Assembly (NCBI RefSeq): GCF_018320785.1
Contig: NC_054886.1
Coordinates: forward strand, 9,671,207-9,735,206
DNA: 64,000 nucleotides
Reading direction: 5' to 3'
From: Cheilinus undulatus
Lineage: Eukaryota; Chordata; Actinopteri; Labriformes; Labridae
The notes below the pieces were generated by a model that ran no database searches, was not told where the DNA came from, and was given only the letters and a program-made list of their open reading frames with translations. Position numbers and translations under genes: made by a program. Shown here in pieces: positions 1-10,998 of this stretch (position 1 is the first letter of the stretch; every line of letters starts with the position of its first letter).

Positions 1-1280
1 ACAGAGCCACTCTGACAACTACTCAACAGTCACAGAGCCACTCTGACAACTACTCAACAGACACAGAGCCACTCTGACAACCACTCAACAGACACAGAGT
101 CCCTCTGATGACTACTCAACAATAACAGAGTCACTCTGACAACCACTCAACAGCCACAGAGTCACTCTGACAACCACTCAACAGTCACAGAGTCACTCTG
201 ATGACCACTCAACAGCCACAGCATCAACTCTGACAACCACTCAACAGCCACAGATTCACTCTGACAACCACTCAACAGTCACAGAGTCACTCTGATGACC
301 ACTCAACAGCCACAGCATCAACTCTGACAACCACTCAACAGCCACAGCATCAACTCTGACAACCACTCAACGGTTACAGAGTCACTCTGATGACCACTCA
401 ACAGTCACAATTTCTCCGACAACCACTCAACAGTTAAAGAGTCACTCTGACAACCACTCAACAGTCACAGAGTCACTCTAAAGACCACTCAACAGTCACA
501 GAATCACTCTGACAATTACTCAACAGTCACAGTTACTCTGACGACCACTCAACAGTCACAGAGTCACTCTGACGACCACTTAACAGTCACAGAGTCACTC
601 TGACGACCGCTCAACAATCACAGTCACTCTGATGACCACTCAACAGTCACAGAGTCACTCTGACAACTACTCAACAGTCACAGTTACTCTGACGACCACT
701 CAACAGTCACAAAGTCACTCTGACGACCACTCAACAGTCACAGAGTTACTCTGACGACCACTCAACAATCACAGTCACTCTGATGACCACTCAACAGTCA
801 CAGTTACTCTGATGAACACTCAACAGTCAAAGAGTCACTCTGACAACTACTCAACATTCACAGTTACTCCGAAGACCACTCAACAGTCACAGAGTCACTC
901 TGACAACTACTCAACAGTCACAGTTACTCTGAAGACCACTCAACAATCACAGAGTCACTCTGACGACCACTCAACAATCAGAGAGTTACTCTGACGACCA
1001 CTCAACAGTCACAGTTACTCTGACGACCACTCAACAATCACAGTTACTCTGACGACCACTCAACAGTCACAGTTACTCTGAAGACCACTTAACAGTCACA
1101 GAGTCACTCTGACGACCACTCAACAATCACAGTTACTCTGACGACCACTCAACAGTCACAGTTACTCTGAAGACCACCTAACAGTCACAGAGTCACTCTG
1201 ACAACTACTCAACGGTCACAGTTACTCTGACGACCACTCAACAGTCACAGTTACTCTGATGACCACTCAACAGTCACAGA
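1..1280. repeat. Minisatellite, 29-31 bp units
   Basis: Head-to-tail units built on ACTCAACAGTCACAGAG followed by TCACTCTGACGACC. A 31-bp form and shorter forms (CAGTTACTCTG in place of CAGAGTCACTCTG) alternate, with point variants such as gatgacc, gaagacc and gacaact. Roughly 40 units are present. The array runs off the left edge and stops sharply near 1280, where unique AT-rich sequence begins. Short open frames inside it, such as 812-994, are by-products of the repeat and not genes. Confidence 0.95.
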
Positions 1281-1524
1281 GCAAATAAAGCAGTAAATAG
1301 TTAAAATTTAACAAGCATCCATCCATCTCAAATTTGATAACTTTATATTGAAAATGTACAACTTTGTAACTCTGCCAGTTTTTATATGTACCTTACTGAT
1401 AATGACTAACATCCTTTTCATTGATAACTAAAAAAATGTTCCTGCAGACTCTGAGTGTTTATTTTATAATCATGTGTTTGCGTCTGTTTTGTGAGTCAAG
1501 TTTATCAGCCAACAAGAAAAAATA

Positions 1525-2110
1525 CCAAAACACAGAGGTCTGCAATAGAAGGGTTTCATATTCAATAGATTTTCAAACACATTTATGATAAAAACTTCAT
1601 GAAACAGCAGAAAACTGAGCCTTAACTGTGCATCAGAGTTCAAATAGTCTTACTGATGAATAAAATATACTGTCCGTTAAACACACCGGATGGATACTGT
1701 CATTTCTGTAAAATGAGAGATGATTCCAAAAGAGGTGGTAGTGCCCAACATAAAAAAAACACCATAGGATGGACAGGTAGACTGGAGCCAGGTGTGAAGG
1801 CTGAGGATCCTGCTAATTTACAGTGTATTCAACTATTTTAGCATGCAACACAAGCAGTAAACAGTTTCAATATAGCAGCATTTTTCACAATATTTTAACA
1901 TCTTTAAACATTAATAAGATCGTTAAACTAAAACCACAGCATTGACTGTTTAGTACAACCTTTTTCACAATATAACCCATCTCATTCTTCATTATGAAGT
2001 TAATTTAACATTTTCAGACACAGCAAAAGCAGCTTAGCTCAACTTTCCCAAATATATATTCAGTGATTACTTCTACAATTCTCTCAGACACAGTATTATA
2101 AGTTTAGCCC
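1525..2110. repeat. Duplicated 3' flank of TRIM copy A
   Basis: 1530-1650 (ggtctgcaatagaagggttt and following) is clearly similar to 15935-16055, which lies downstream of TRIM copy C. 1860-2110 (ttttaacatcttta, cagcattgac, tttttcagacaca) is similar to 11660-11900, downstream of TRIM copy B. These blocks lie about 1.3-2.4 kb downstream of their respective genes, so they are flanking parts of the same tandem duplication. No coding sequence is seen in them. Confidence 0.65.
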
Positions 2111-3888
2111 TTGACTTTCTACAATATTTTTTAACTCAGCACAGCAGCAGAGACAACAGCTGAACGTTTTAAAGACAACTGCTAAACAAAGTCACCACTT
2201 GTGCACCTTTATGATGTGTATCTCTGCACAGAGAGATTGTCAGACTGGGACTGATAGATTTGTTTTAGAAATCGATGTTTAAACCTGTAAAAAAAACAAT
2301 GTTTGGGTTCAAAGAGTGACCGTGAAAAGAAGTGGTGACTTTCAATCAAGTGTGTCCATGGCTGTTTGTGTTGGTTTAGTTTTAGTGGAGTTTAGGTTCG
2401 AATTACATATTTGATGATACTGACATTCCAAAAAAATTGAACAAAGAGACATTTGGGTCTTTATTTGTCTTTTGTCAGTCCTGAGTTTTGTCATGTGCAT
2501 CAGGTTGGGTGAAAAGTTTGATTTTTTTTTTTGGGACTAGGATGTTGGGATTTGCCTCAGTAGTGCCCCCTTGTAATTTTCAAAACTAAAGCCCCCTCCT
2601 TTGACTTTGTCCCAGCTCTTTGAAATTTTGTGTGCTGATGCGACTTGGGGAGATCTACAAAAAAGCCTCTAGGGTTCCTTGCCTATCTCCAACAGGAAAC
2701 CTACTATTTTGGATAAATTTGATTTTTTTTTTCTTCAGCCATTTTCGGGTCCAGGTCTTTGAGGATTAACTCATCTGAGGGCGTTCATCTAATCAAAGTA
2801 AATTTTGGTATACAGCTAGAAGAGATATAATGTACAAAACACCGGAACAGGAACAGGAAGTTTTTAATAACTCAGCCATGCATAGTCCAATCTGACTCTG
2901 ACTTCCTGTGTATAATGAGGGACGAGGCCTGTACACATTCACATGGTAATATTTTGTACAGATCACAGTGCCCTCTAGTGGTGACAAGAAATACCATATT
3001 TTATGCTAAAAACTACTGTTCTAAAATGATTTAGGGTATTCAGGTCAAATTAGTTTCAGGAAGTCATGAAGATGTTGGTGCAGCACTGTACAAAATCTGA
3101 GTTTGGAAAGCGGGACTTTTATGGAATGGCAAACATCAAAGTCAACATTTTCACTTACCTTAATATTTGAACAGTCGTAACTCAGCTGAATTTCATCATA
3201 TCTAAACAAGATTTCAAGTGTTTGAATGCACCCATCCGAATGCATTGGCAATACTAGTTTTTAAAATATACACAGCACCACCTTGTGGTAAGGGAACATA
3301 CACTGCTTCTGGTTAATTCTTGCTGTTTATATTTGTTTAGTTTTCCTTTAAAAATGTATTATGATATTTTGACTTTATAATATAAAAATTAAGCAAAGAC
3401 ACATTCTTGACCCCTTATGTATTTTGTCAAACAACAGCTTTTAACACAGTCAGATAAAAGCCATCAGTTAACACAGTCACTAATTAAACCGTGACACTGG
3501 GAATGTTACCTCCAGTACAAAGCATGTGTTCGGACCACCAATCATCAGTCTGAGCCAATGTCACTATTGATTATTGATGTGAATCTTGAGTTCATTCTGA
3601 TCTCAGAATTAATGCTATACCTGTTTGAGTGTTTCCATGTTTGTAGTTTACATCTCACACATCTGGTAGATGTATACAGTCTGAGCTTCCTGGTGTGCTC
3701 TCTAGTGGTGTCTTCCAGTTACACATCTTTTGTACAGGCAAGTATATTTACAAGAACGCTATAACAGAGCCAACCACAACTCTGGCCCTCTAACATTGCA
3801 ATCTTCTTCCATTTTGTACATAAGACCCCTTTAACACGACAAGGTCATTACTAAGACTTTAGATTTCTAGAGGCCTCAACACACTGAT
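2110..3888. other. Non-coding, probable interspersed repeat relic
   Basis: No gene is supported. 2520-3300 has the look of an old interspersed repeat (oligo-T, phrases such as agtgcccccttgtaatttt and gccctctagtggtgac), but I see no terminal repeats or recognisable coding domain. The short open frames here are spurious. Confidence 0.35.
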
Positions 3889-5298
3889 CTATATCTCTAT
3901 CTGCACCTTGAATTTCTTTGGGACTATGCTCAGTGAATTTTTGTTTATTGTGCTGACAAACGGGAACAGGCGCTTATTGAAGATCTGATAGAAAGTGTGA
4001 AGGTGTGTATTCATATCCAGATCATAGAAAGACAGTTTCCCTCTGCTCCAGCCCAGCTTCACTCTGATCTTCTGCAGCTGCTGGTCCACAGAAAGGATTG
4101 TATCTGTCATTGGTGGAGCGTACGCTCTGTATTTACCATCAAAAAACTGAACCTCCCAAAATCCACTCTGGATGTCTCCCTTCCTAGACACAGACTCTGC
4201 TATCACACCAACAGCCCAGTCTGCATCACTCCTGACCTCGACATCCCAGCTGTGAGTCCCTGAGTTAAACCCCTCAGACCCGAGCACCATTGGGTACCCC
4301 TCAACTCTTTCTGGGTTTTTCAATGGCGGGTAATCCCTCTGTGTAAATCTCAGACTTTTCAGATCTTCAGACACAAATAGATGTAATCCTGCAGTGCTTG
4401 GATCCAGAACAACTGTAGAATACGTCACCATCTCCTTCATCTTGTTCCAGACGTTGAAGCTCAGGTTGCCCAGGTGTTTGGCTACATCGATCAGAGCTCC
4501 TGGCCCCAACTGTGGATCCTCCACCAGGGGGCGCTGCTTGGCCCTTTCCACTGCAGCCTTGTAGTTGTTAAAGAAGGTGACACTTCCTGATTTCAGCTCC
4601 TTTTCTGTGGCTTTGATGGTCTTTGAAAGACTTGCTATTTCTCTGGTCAAAACGTGAATCTTTATCTTCATTTCTGAACTCTTCTCCTCCTCCTCCCTCC
4701 TCACAGCAGCCACTCTGGCCTTTTCCTCCTCTTCTAAAAACTTGTGAAGTTTCTTAAACATCTCCTTGATTTGTTTCTCTGTGTCTAGAGCCTGGGTCTT
4801 TATATATGCTGCCGTTTGATCCCACTCCACTTTGACTTTATTGAAGTGCTCTATTCTATCCTGTAAAAGCTTCAGGTGTTTCCTGAGCTCCTCCTTGTAG
4901 TCGTCTGCAGCCTCATTGATGGGTCTGAATCTGTGGTTGGTATGAGCCCTGGAATCCCGACAGACTACACACACTGGCTGCTGATGATCCAGACAGAAGA
5001 GCCTCAACTTCTCTGAATGCAGACTGCAGACTGTCTCTGTTTCAGAGGTCTTATCCTCCAGAGAAAGATGCTTTAAGAAGGAGTCACACAGGTTCTTTAA
5101 TGCCAGGTTACGGTGTGGCTCACCTGTTGAAGGTGCTCGACACAGAGGACATGGGCGTAAAGGTTTATCCACCCACCAGAGCTCCAGACAGTCTTTACAG
5201 AAGCTGTGGCTGCAGGACAGCAGAACAGGATTGTTGAAGACCTTGCTGCATACTGAACAGAAATAATCATCTTCAGCATGGGGAAACACAGCAGTCAT
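3889..5298 (-). CDS. TRIM E3 ubiquitin ligase copy A (TRIM35/NF7-like)
   Basis: Intact, intronless reading frame of 469 residues. The RING finger has ligands C14, C17, C29, H31, C34, C37, C50 and C53. A B-box type 2 spans about 91-122 (C91, H94, C102, C110, C113, H119, H122). A charged coiled coil runs about 125-250, and a PRY-SPRY (B30.2) domain about 285-469 contains LDP, GTHSWDVEV and KLSFYD motifs. This order is the class IV TRIM architecture, and the closest match I recognise is the expanded fish TRIM35/nuclear-factor-7-like group. Members are usually cytoplasmic E3 ligases, many linked to antiviral signalling, with SPRY choosing the target; the substrate here is unknown. The start chosen is the first Met before the RING. 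Copies B and C lie upstream in the same orientation. Confidence 0.93.
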   Translation of the reverse strand: MTAVFPHAEDDYFCSVCSKVFNNPVLLSCSHSFCKDCLELWWVDKPLRPCPLCRAPSTGEPHRNLALKNLCDSFLKHLSLEDKTSETETVCSLHSEKLRLFCLDHQQPVCVVCRDSRAHTNHRFRPINEAADDYKEELRKHLKLLQDRIEHFNKVKVEWDQTAAYIKTQALDTEKQIKEMFKKLHKFLEEEEKARVAAVRREEEEKSSEMKIKIHVLTREIASLSKTIKATEKELKSGSVTFFNNYKAAVERAKQRPLVEDPQLGPGALIDVAKHLGNLSFNVWNKMKEMVTYSTVVLDPSTAGLHLFVSEDLKSLRFTQRDYPPLKNPERVEGYPMVLGSEGFNSGTHSWDVEVRSDADWAVGVIAESVSRKGDIQSGFWEVQFFDGKYRAYAPPMTDTILSVDQQLQKIRVKLGWSRGKLSFYDLDMNTHLHTFYQIFNKRLFPFVSTINKNSLSIVPKKFKVQIEI

Positions 5299-5660
5299 TT
5301 CTGAGTCCTTCTTTGAGTCCTCACTCTTTTAGTCCGGGTCACTTTATTCCCTCTGATCTTCCGGTTATAGTTTGAATGTTTTTCCGTATCAGTAGAAGTT
5401 GTTGTCGTTGTATCCTGTCATCTGTCTCTGTAAAAGTGTTCGTACTCAGGGTGTTACTCCAGTATTAATCTGAGCTTCCTAGTTCATATCTTGATGAACA
5501 ACAGGAGGGAGGGTTTCTGGAAAATTTCTTGTAAATTTCCCGGTGATAAATCGTAAAAAAAACAGTCAAAGGTATGTTGCTATGCCACATTCTCTTTCAT
5601 TACTTAACAGCTATTTCTGAACTGCCTCTGACGTCGTGAACTGGCACAATACAGAGACAG
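5299..5660 (-). promoter_or_regulatory. 5' flank of TRIM copy A, duplicated
   Basis: These roughly 360 bp directly upstream of TRIM copy A are recognisably similar to 14555-14900 upstream of copy B (tgagtcctcactct, gtttttccgta, gagggagggtttctgga, gcttcct). The promoter was therefore probably copied with the gene. No confident TATA box or interferon-response element was picked out by eye. Confidence 0.5.
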
Positions 5661-7983
5661 ACTGACAGATATATAGATAGGTGGACTGATGGATTGTTAT
5701 ATGAGAGCTGTCTTTAATGTCACATTCAGCAATGAATGTTTTAGCAACACTTTTAAATTAGGTAAGAAAAAATAGCATCATCATAGGTAATAAAGGAAAA
5801 ACAGGGATGTGCACAGAGATTTTGGGGGGTAGGGGCTCAAGTGAGAAAAGGGCATGTCTCTTAATCTATTCAAAAAAATGTTTAAAGTGAAATATATTAG
5901 ACCGCCTCTGACTTAATAACCAATACCCTCACATTTAGTTGATGGATACTCAACAGATTTCTGATCACACAAAGACAGTGTCTTCTTTAGTAGTCTCTGG
6001 GTTTATCATGAGCATAAGGAAAGACAAAATAAGCCATGACACCATGTGCATGTTTTCTATGCTACTAGTCTCTAGTAAATATTTGGGGAAAACTGACTGT
6101 AGCTACTAGGGAGAGGGACATGGTGGAGTAAGAGAGAAAAAATGCACTAATAATTTGTTATTTTTTTGCACAAGATAATAAATTCTTTGAATTATTTTGG
6201 GTTAATTAAAATAAAAGTCCTTCAAAATAAACATAATATTACCCTTAAACTGAAAAAGACTGTTCTTTACATAAATAGGCAAACAAACCTACCCTCTTAA
6301 CTGCAAATAGGCCCATGATTAGTTGCAACAATAAGGCTTAGTGAATCTGCATACCTCTCCTACTTACTTTGTTAATTTTACTGGAAAAAAAGCAGAAATA
6401 CTGGAAATGGAAATGGCATTATGCTGCAGACATGATTAAAATGTGAATGACTTGAGCTTCTATAGCCAAGCAACAAAACACAGAATTCCTTTATATTAAT
6501 GATTTTTTCTTCCTGTTCTTCTTCTTCTTATTATTATTATCATCATCATTATTATTATTATTCCCTGTCCAAACACACACCAACCAACTGATGGTGACAT
6601 GATCTTCGTTTTAGTGTACCTTTCACTTTTAAAGGAGGGCTGTCTGTCTGTCTGTCAGGTATTAAATATCTAGCAAAATGAATAGTTTTTAGGTGAGAAG
6701 CCTACAAACAAAATGATGCAGTAGCTGTTTCAGACAGGAATCTACAGGTTGAAACATTGTGTTTTCATGTTCTGATCAATTTAGAGATTTTGGTTACCAC
6801 ATTCGCATTTCTGTTTTGCGTGCGTTGTCAATGACAACTCTGTTACAGAAAGAGGCGATGGCTGCAGCTTTTATGAAAAGGTCGGACGTAAAAGATTTTG
6901 ATAGGATAGATCTGTAGGAAATGGAGAAGGTTTAGGATAGCCACCTTGGTTAATTTATTGCTGGAGCTCCTTAAGCTGCTGAGGGGTTGGCTATGGCAGG
7001 GAGATGGACGGAGGCCACACTGCTGTTAATGGCTGGAAGAAGAAAAGAGGAAGGGATGATGGGATGGAAGGATGTGTGCGCACAGGGATTTTGTGAAGCC
7101 TGCAAACACAGCGATGTAGAGAAAGCTGTGATAGATTGAGAAAGTCAGACACAGAGGGAGCAGGCACAGGGGTTAATACGACCTGATCACCAGCAGAGGG
7201 AGCTGATGAAGGAGTTGGCTGTGGGAGTGGCTCCGTGACGTCGCGCTTGACAACTCTTGCGGTGGTTGGCTCTGACCAGGAAGCGGGAAGGGCGGGAGGC
7301 TCGATTATTGTTGCTTTGGTGTTTATGGATGAAGAGTAGAGCTAGAAAAATGTTGATTTTTTTTATCGTTGTGGTGGAATGGGATGCTTTTTACTCTGAG
7401 TGATTGATGGAGAATTGTGAGCGAGGAGTCGGCTGTGGCGTCTTCGAGTTCGGTGTCGTGCTGATGGTGGAGATGAGGCTTGAGACCTGACGGTAGTTGG
7501 AGGGATTACGTTCAGGAACCTTGAGTTGAGGTGGTGGGTTCGAGGCACACTAACCACGGATGGCAGGCGGCTCTGCTATGACTCCTGGCTGTGGTCTGAG
7601 TCGGTCTGCATTTCTGTGTGCTGCTGTTCTTCAATGAGCGGGGCATGTTCTGTTTGGTAGAGATCATTGTACGAATCTTTGTCTGGATTGCGATTGGCTA
7701 ATTGCACTCATGCTGCCATATTTAAATTGCTCTAACCTGGCTGTGCTTTGCTGCACCCTCTTCAAGCCACTTTTTACAACCGTCCTCCACCCCAGCTCCT
7801 CTTTCCTAGAACAGCCACATATTGATAACAGCAATAAGTGCAAGTGGTCTTGACTGAAGTTAAGTTACTGTGTAGTTGCACAATTTATGTATGATTGTAC
7901 AAATTACTACGGCACACCAAGACTTGGCTCAAGGCACTGTATTATGGTTTTGGGTTCTATTTGTGGAAACAGCCATCCGTCTT
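5661..7983. other. Intergenic, no gene seen
   Basis: AT-rich non-coding DNA with a TTA/TCA trinucleotide microsatellite at about 6520-6562 and a short TCTG run near 6642-6655. 6990-7600 is richer in GC and has scattered short frames without homology that I recognise. I see no RNA gene. Confidence 0.5.
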
Positions 7984-9060
7984 CTTCCACTTATCCAGGG
8001 TTGGGTCGTCGTGGCAGCAGGCGAAACAGGTCAACCCAGACGTTCCTCTCCCCCACAACATTTTCCAGTTCCTCCTGAGGGATTCCAAGGCCCTCACAGA
8101 CCAGATGGGAAATATAATCCCTCCAGCGAGTTCTGGGTCTGCCTAGGGGTCTCTTTCCAGTTGAACATGCCCGGAAGACCTCCACAGGGAGGTGACCAGG
8201 AGTCATCCTGATCAGATGCCCGAACCCCCTCAGCTGGCTCCTTCAAGGCTCTACTTCAAGATCCTTCAGGATGTCTGAGCTCCTCACCTTATCCCTGAGG
8301 CTGAGCCCAGCCACCCTCCCAAGGAATTTCATTTCGACTGCTTGTACCTGAGATCTCATTCTTTCAGTCATGACCCAGAGTTCATGAGCATGGGTGAGGG
8401 TTGTGACATAGATTGACCAGTAAATCGAGAGCTTTGTTTCTCGGCTCAGCTCCCTCTTCACCACAACGGTATGGTACAGCACCTGCAAAACTGCTGATGC
8501 TACCCCAATCCGCCTGTCAATCTTACGGTCCATTCTACCCTCACTCGTGAACAAGACCTCGAGATACTTGAACTCCTTCACTTGGGGCAAAGACTCACTC
8601 CCCATGCGGAGGGAGCAGACCACCGTTTTTCAGCAGAGGACCATGGCCTCGTACTTGTAGGTGCTTATTCTCATGCCAGACTTTCCGCACTCAGCCATAA
8701 AACGCTTCAAAGCCTGCTGGAGATCCCCAGCTGGGGAAGCCAACAGAACCACATCATCCGCAAACAGCAGCGATGAGACTCTGAGCCCCCAAACTGGAAA
8801 CCCTCCTCCCCCCACTTCTTGAGATCCTGTGCATGAAGATCACAATCAGCATCAGAGACAGGGGGCAGCCCTGGCAGAGGCCAACACACACCGGGATGAA
8901 GTCCGACTTTAGGCTGAGGATGTGGACACAGCTCTCACTTTTGTAATGCAGGGACCTGATGGCACGTTGCAGCTTTGTGGAAACAGCATGGGCAAAATGG
9001 CGAAAATTGACAGTTTCATGAACAAGACCATCCACCCCAGCATTTTTGTTCACCATGGGA
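7984..9060 (-). mobile_element. Non-LTR retrotransposon (LINE) 3' fragment
   Basis: Broken minus-strand frames carry the end of a fish LINE reverse transcriptase. Visible pieces are SESCVHILSLKSDFIPV with GLCQGCPLS (palm) near 8860-8940, the catalytic LLFADDVVLLA motif at about 8740-8775, then EFKYLEVLFTSEGRMD and TERMRSQVQAVEMKFLG. The C-terminal part GRPRTRWRDYISH ends near 7990, where the element closes with GGATAAGTGGAAGAAG, typical of fish LINE tails. Frames are interrupted by stops and shifts, so it is dead. The 5' end is truncated near 9000-9060. I favour a Rex/RTE-type family but cannot decide the clade by eye. Confidence 0.88.
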
Positions 9061-9345
9061 TCCCTTCTGGACTGAATCTTACTGGTGGTGAGTTCATATA
9101 CCAAAAAGACAATGACCCCAAGCAGACTTCAAATCTGTGACAACAAAGACTATTTGACCAAGAAAAAGGAATCTAGAGAACTGGGACTGAGGGACTGGCC
9201 AGATCAAAGACTTGATTTGAATCCTATTGAACAAATTTGGGATTTAGTAGATTCAAAAAGTTAAAAAAAAACAAACAATGGCAGCAAGGATGCAAGCTGT
9301 TGTCAAGGCCACAGGACGCCAAACAAAATATGAAGTTTTTTGGTT
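9061..9345 (+). mobile_element. Tc1-like transposase remnant
   Basis: The frame reads FIYQKDNDPKQTSNL, matching the second catalytic Asp region of Tc1 transposases (family form FQQDNDPKHTS). After a frameshift, DWPDQRLDLNPIEQIWD matches the third catalytic block (SPDLNPIE.W). Stops and shifts make it a pseudogene fragment. It abuts the truncated end of the LINE, which suggests insertion into or next to an older element. No terminal inverted repeats were found. Confidence 0.8.
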
Positions 9346-9497
9346 ATGTGTGAAAACTGATTTTAAGTTTTTCTGTTTATTTGCCAAATAGATAACAATA
9401 TGATTTTTTAGTTTCAAACGAATTTTTGAAAGATTTGTAAAGTATTTTCTTTTTCATTTTAATGGCATGTGGTGTAATTGCACTGTAGATGTATGAA

Positions 9498-10919
9498 CAG
9501 GGCTTGACATTTACACCCGCCAACTAGCCAAATGCGGGTGGATTTCGGCCATGGCGGGTAGCAGCGTGACTCTAACTAGCCACAATGGCGGGTGGAATTT
9601 ATCAGTGTCACAACTTATGCTTCACTCTGACCGTGCTTGTCTGTTAGCCGTTATGAGTTAGGCTTGTTACAGAGCGGCCGCTCGGCACATAGAGGCTCAA
9701 ATTTCCCTCCAAAATAACTGGAAAGTGGCTGGTCTCTTAATCCATTCGTACGTTGAGCTTTGATGCTGTATGACACACACAAACGCGACACACACACATT
9801 TACTGACACACACACATACACACGCTAACGTGCTGGTAACGTAGACTGAAGGTTTCTATCTGTTTAGGGAAAATGTTTCAGAATTTTAGAGCATAAGCTC
9901 AGACCTGAACTTTCTCCTTCTGCTTTAAAGCTTCTCTCTGTCCATGGAGGATCAGCGCGTCTGTGCCATTTGTGTGTGTGCTCCCACTGTGTGTCCCTGT
10001 CTCTGGTGCGAGCCAGGGCTGGCAGTGTGTCTGAATATTGTTCGATTAGTACTCCATTTATATTCTTTCTTTGTTGAGGGCAGTCTAAACATTAAAACCT
10101 CTGCAAATGCATGCACCATCGAAACATTATTAAGCCCTTTGATACGTTTGTATTATGATTTGCCATATATCGATAACAAACAGATATAAAAGATGAGAGA
10201 AACTCTGAAACATTGAATCAGTTCACTGAGGCAGTGAGAAACAGAGACAGAAGGATAAAAGTCTGTAACCGATCATTTAGGAGTCAAAGAGAATTCAACT
10301 ACACAGTGATTTTTTTGCTTCTAATATTAGACATCAGACATTACAGTTGTCCAAATGCGATCTTCATGCACGAAATATAAGTCATCTATTATTTAAACAG
10401 ATATTTTGATTAATTTTAGACATGCATATAAAGACATTTTCACCATACTGTTTAAAGGAAAATAGAGCAGAGGACAGGAGAAGTTTGACACTTCACATTC
10501 TCTGGTGGAAATTTGGAGAGTAAAAATGAGAGATATTCTTGTAATCTGCTGTAGTTGTTTCTACTAAACAGCCAATTAACAGTATTATATTAATAGCATA
10601 AACTTAATATCCATTGAAGAAAAAAAAATCTAAGAGTCTTGACTCTTAGATGACTGTCTCTAACAGTGAGGTATGACACATATCTCTGTAGTGTGCTGTG
10701 TAGGGAGAAGTGCTTTATTAAAAGGAGAGCTGATGTTGATCATATTGATGAGGGAAGGTAAAGCATGTGTCAAATCATACCCTTTGTACCAAATTTGGCA
10801 TATAGCTCATAGTTTTCAAACACCAAAATTGTGGCTAGTGGAAATACCAAGTGGCTAGTAAGTTTGCAAAACCACTAGCTACTGTGGCTTGTCAGCAAAA
10901 AAGTTAAAGTCAAGCCCTG
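9498..10919. mobile_element. hAT-like non-autonomous DNA transposon
   Basis: The left end CAGGGCTTGACATTTA is mirrored by the right end, whose reverse complement begins CAGGGCTTGACTTTAACTTT. Both subterminal regions then carry inverted CACTAGC/CAACTAGCC-type motifs. The 8-bp flanks are TGTATGAA on the left and TGTATAAC on the right, a degenerate 8-bp target duplication as expected for hAT. The 1.42-kb interior has no transposase that I recognise, only short frames. The end sequence is one I know from abundant fish hAT-type elements. Confidence 0.75.
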
Positions 10920-10921
10920 TG

Positions 10922-10942
10922 TATAACAAATATATACATATA

Positions 10943-10996
<54 letters not shown>
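10922..10996. repeat. (TA)n microsatellite
   Basis: An almost pure TA run of about 70 bp directly follows the right end of the hAT-like element. Confidence 0.95.

Positions 10997-10998
<2 letters not shown>

Noticed and set aside
812-994. 60-residue plus-strand open frame
   Set aside because: Lies wholly in the minisatellite; the repetitive product simply mirrors the DNA unit.
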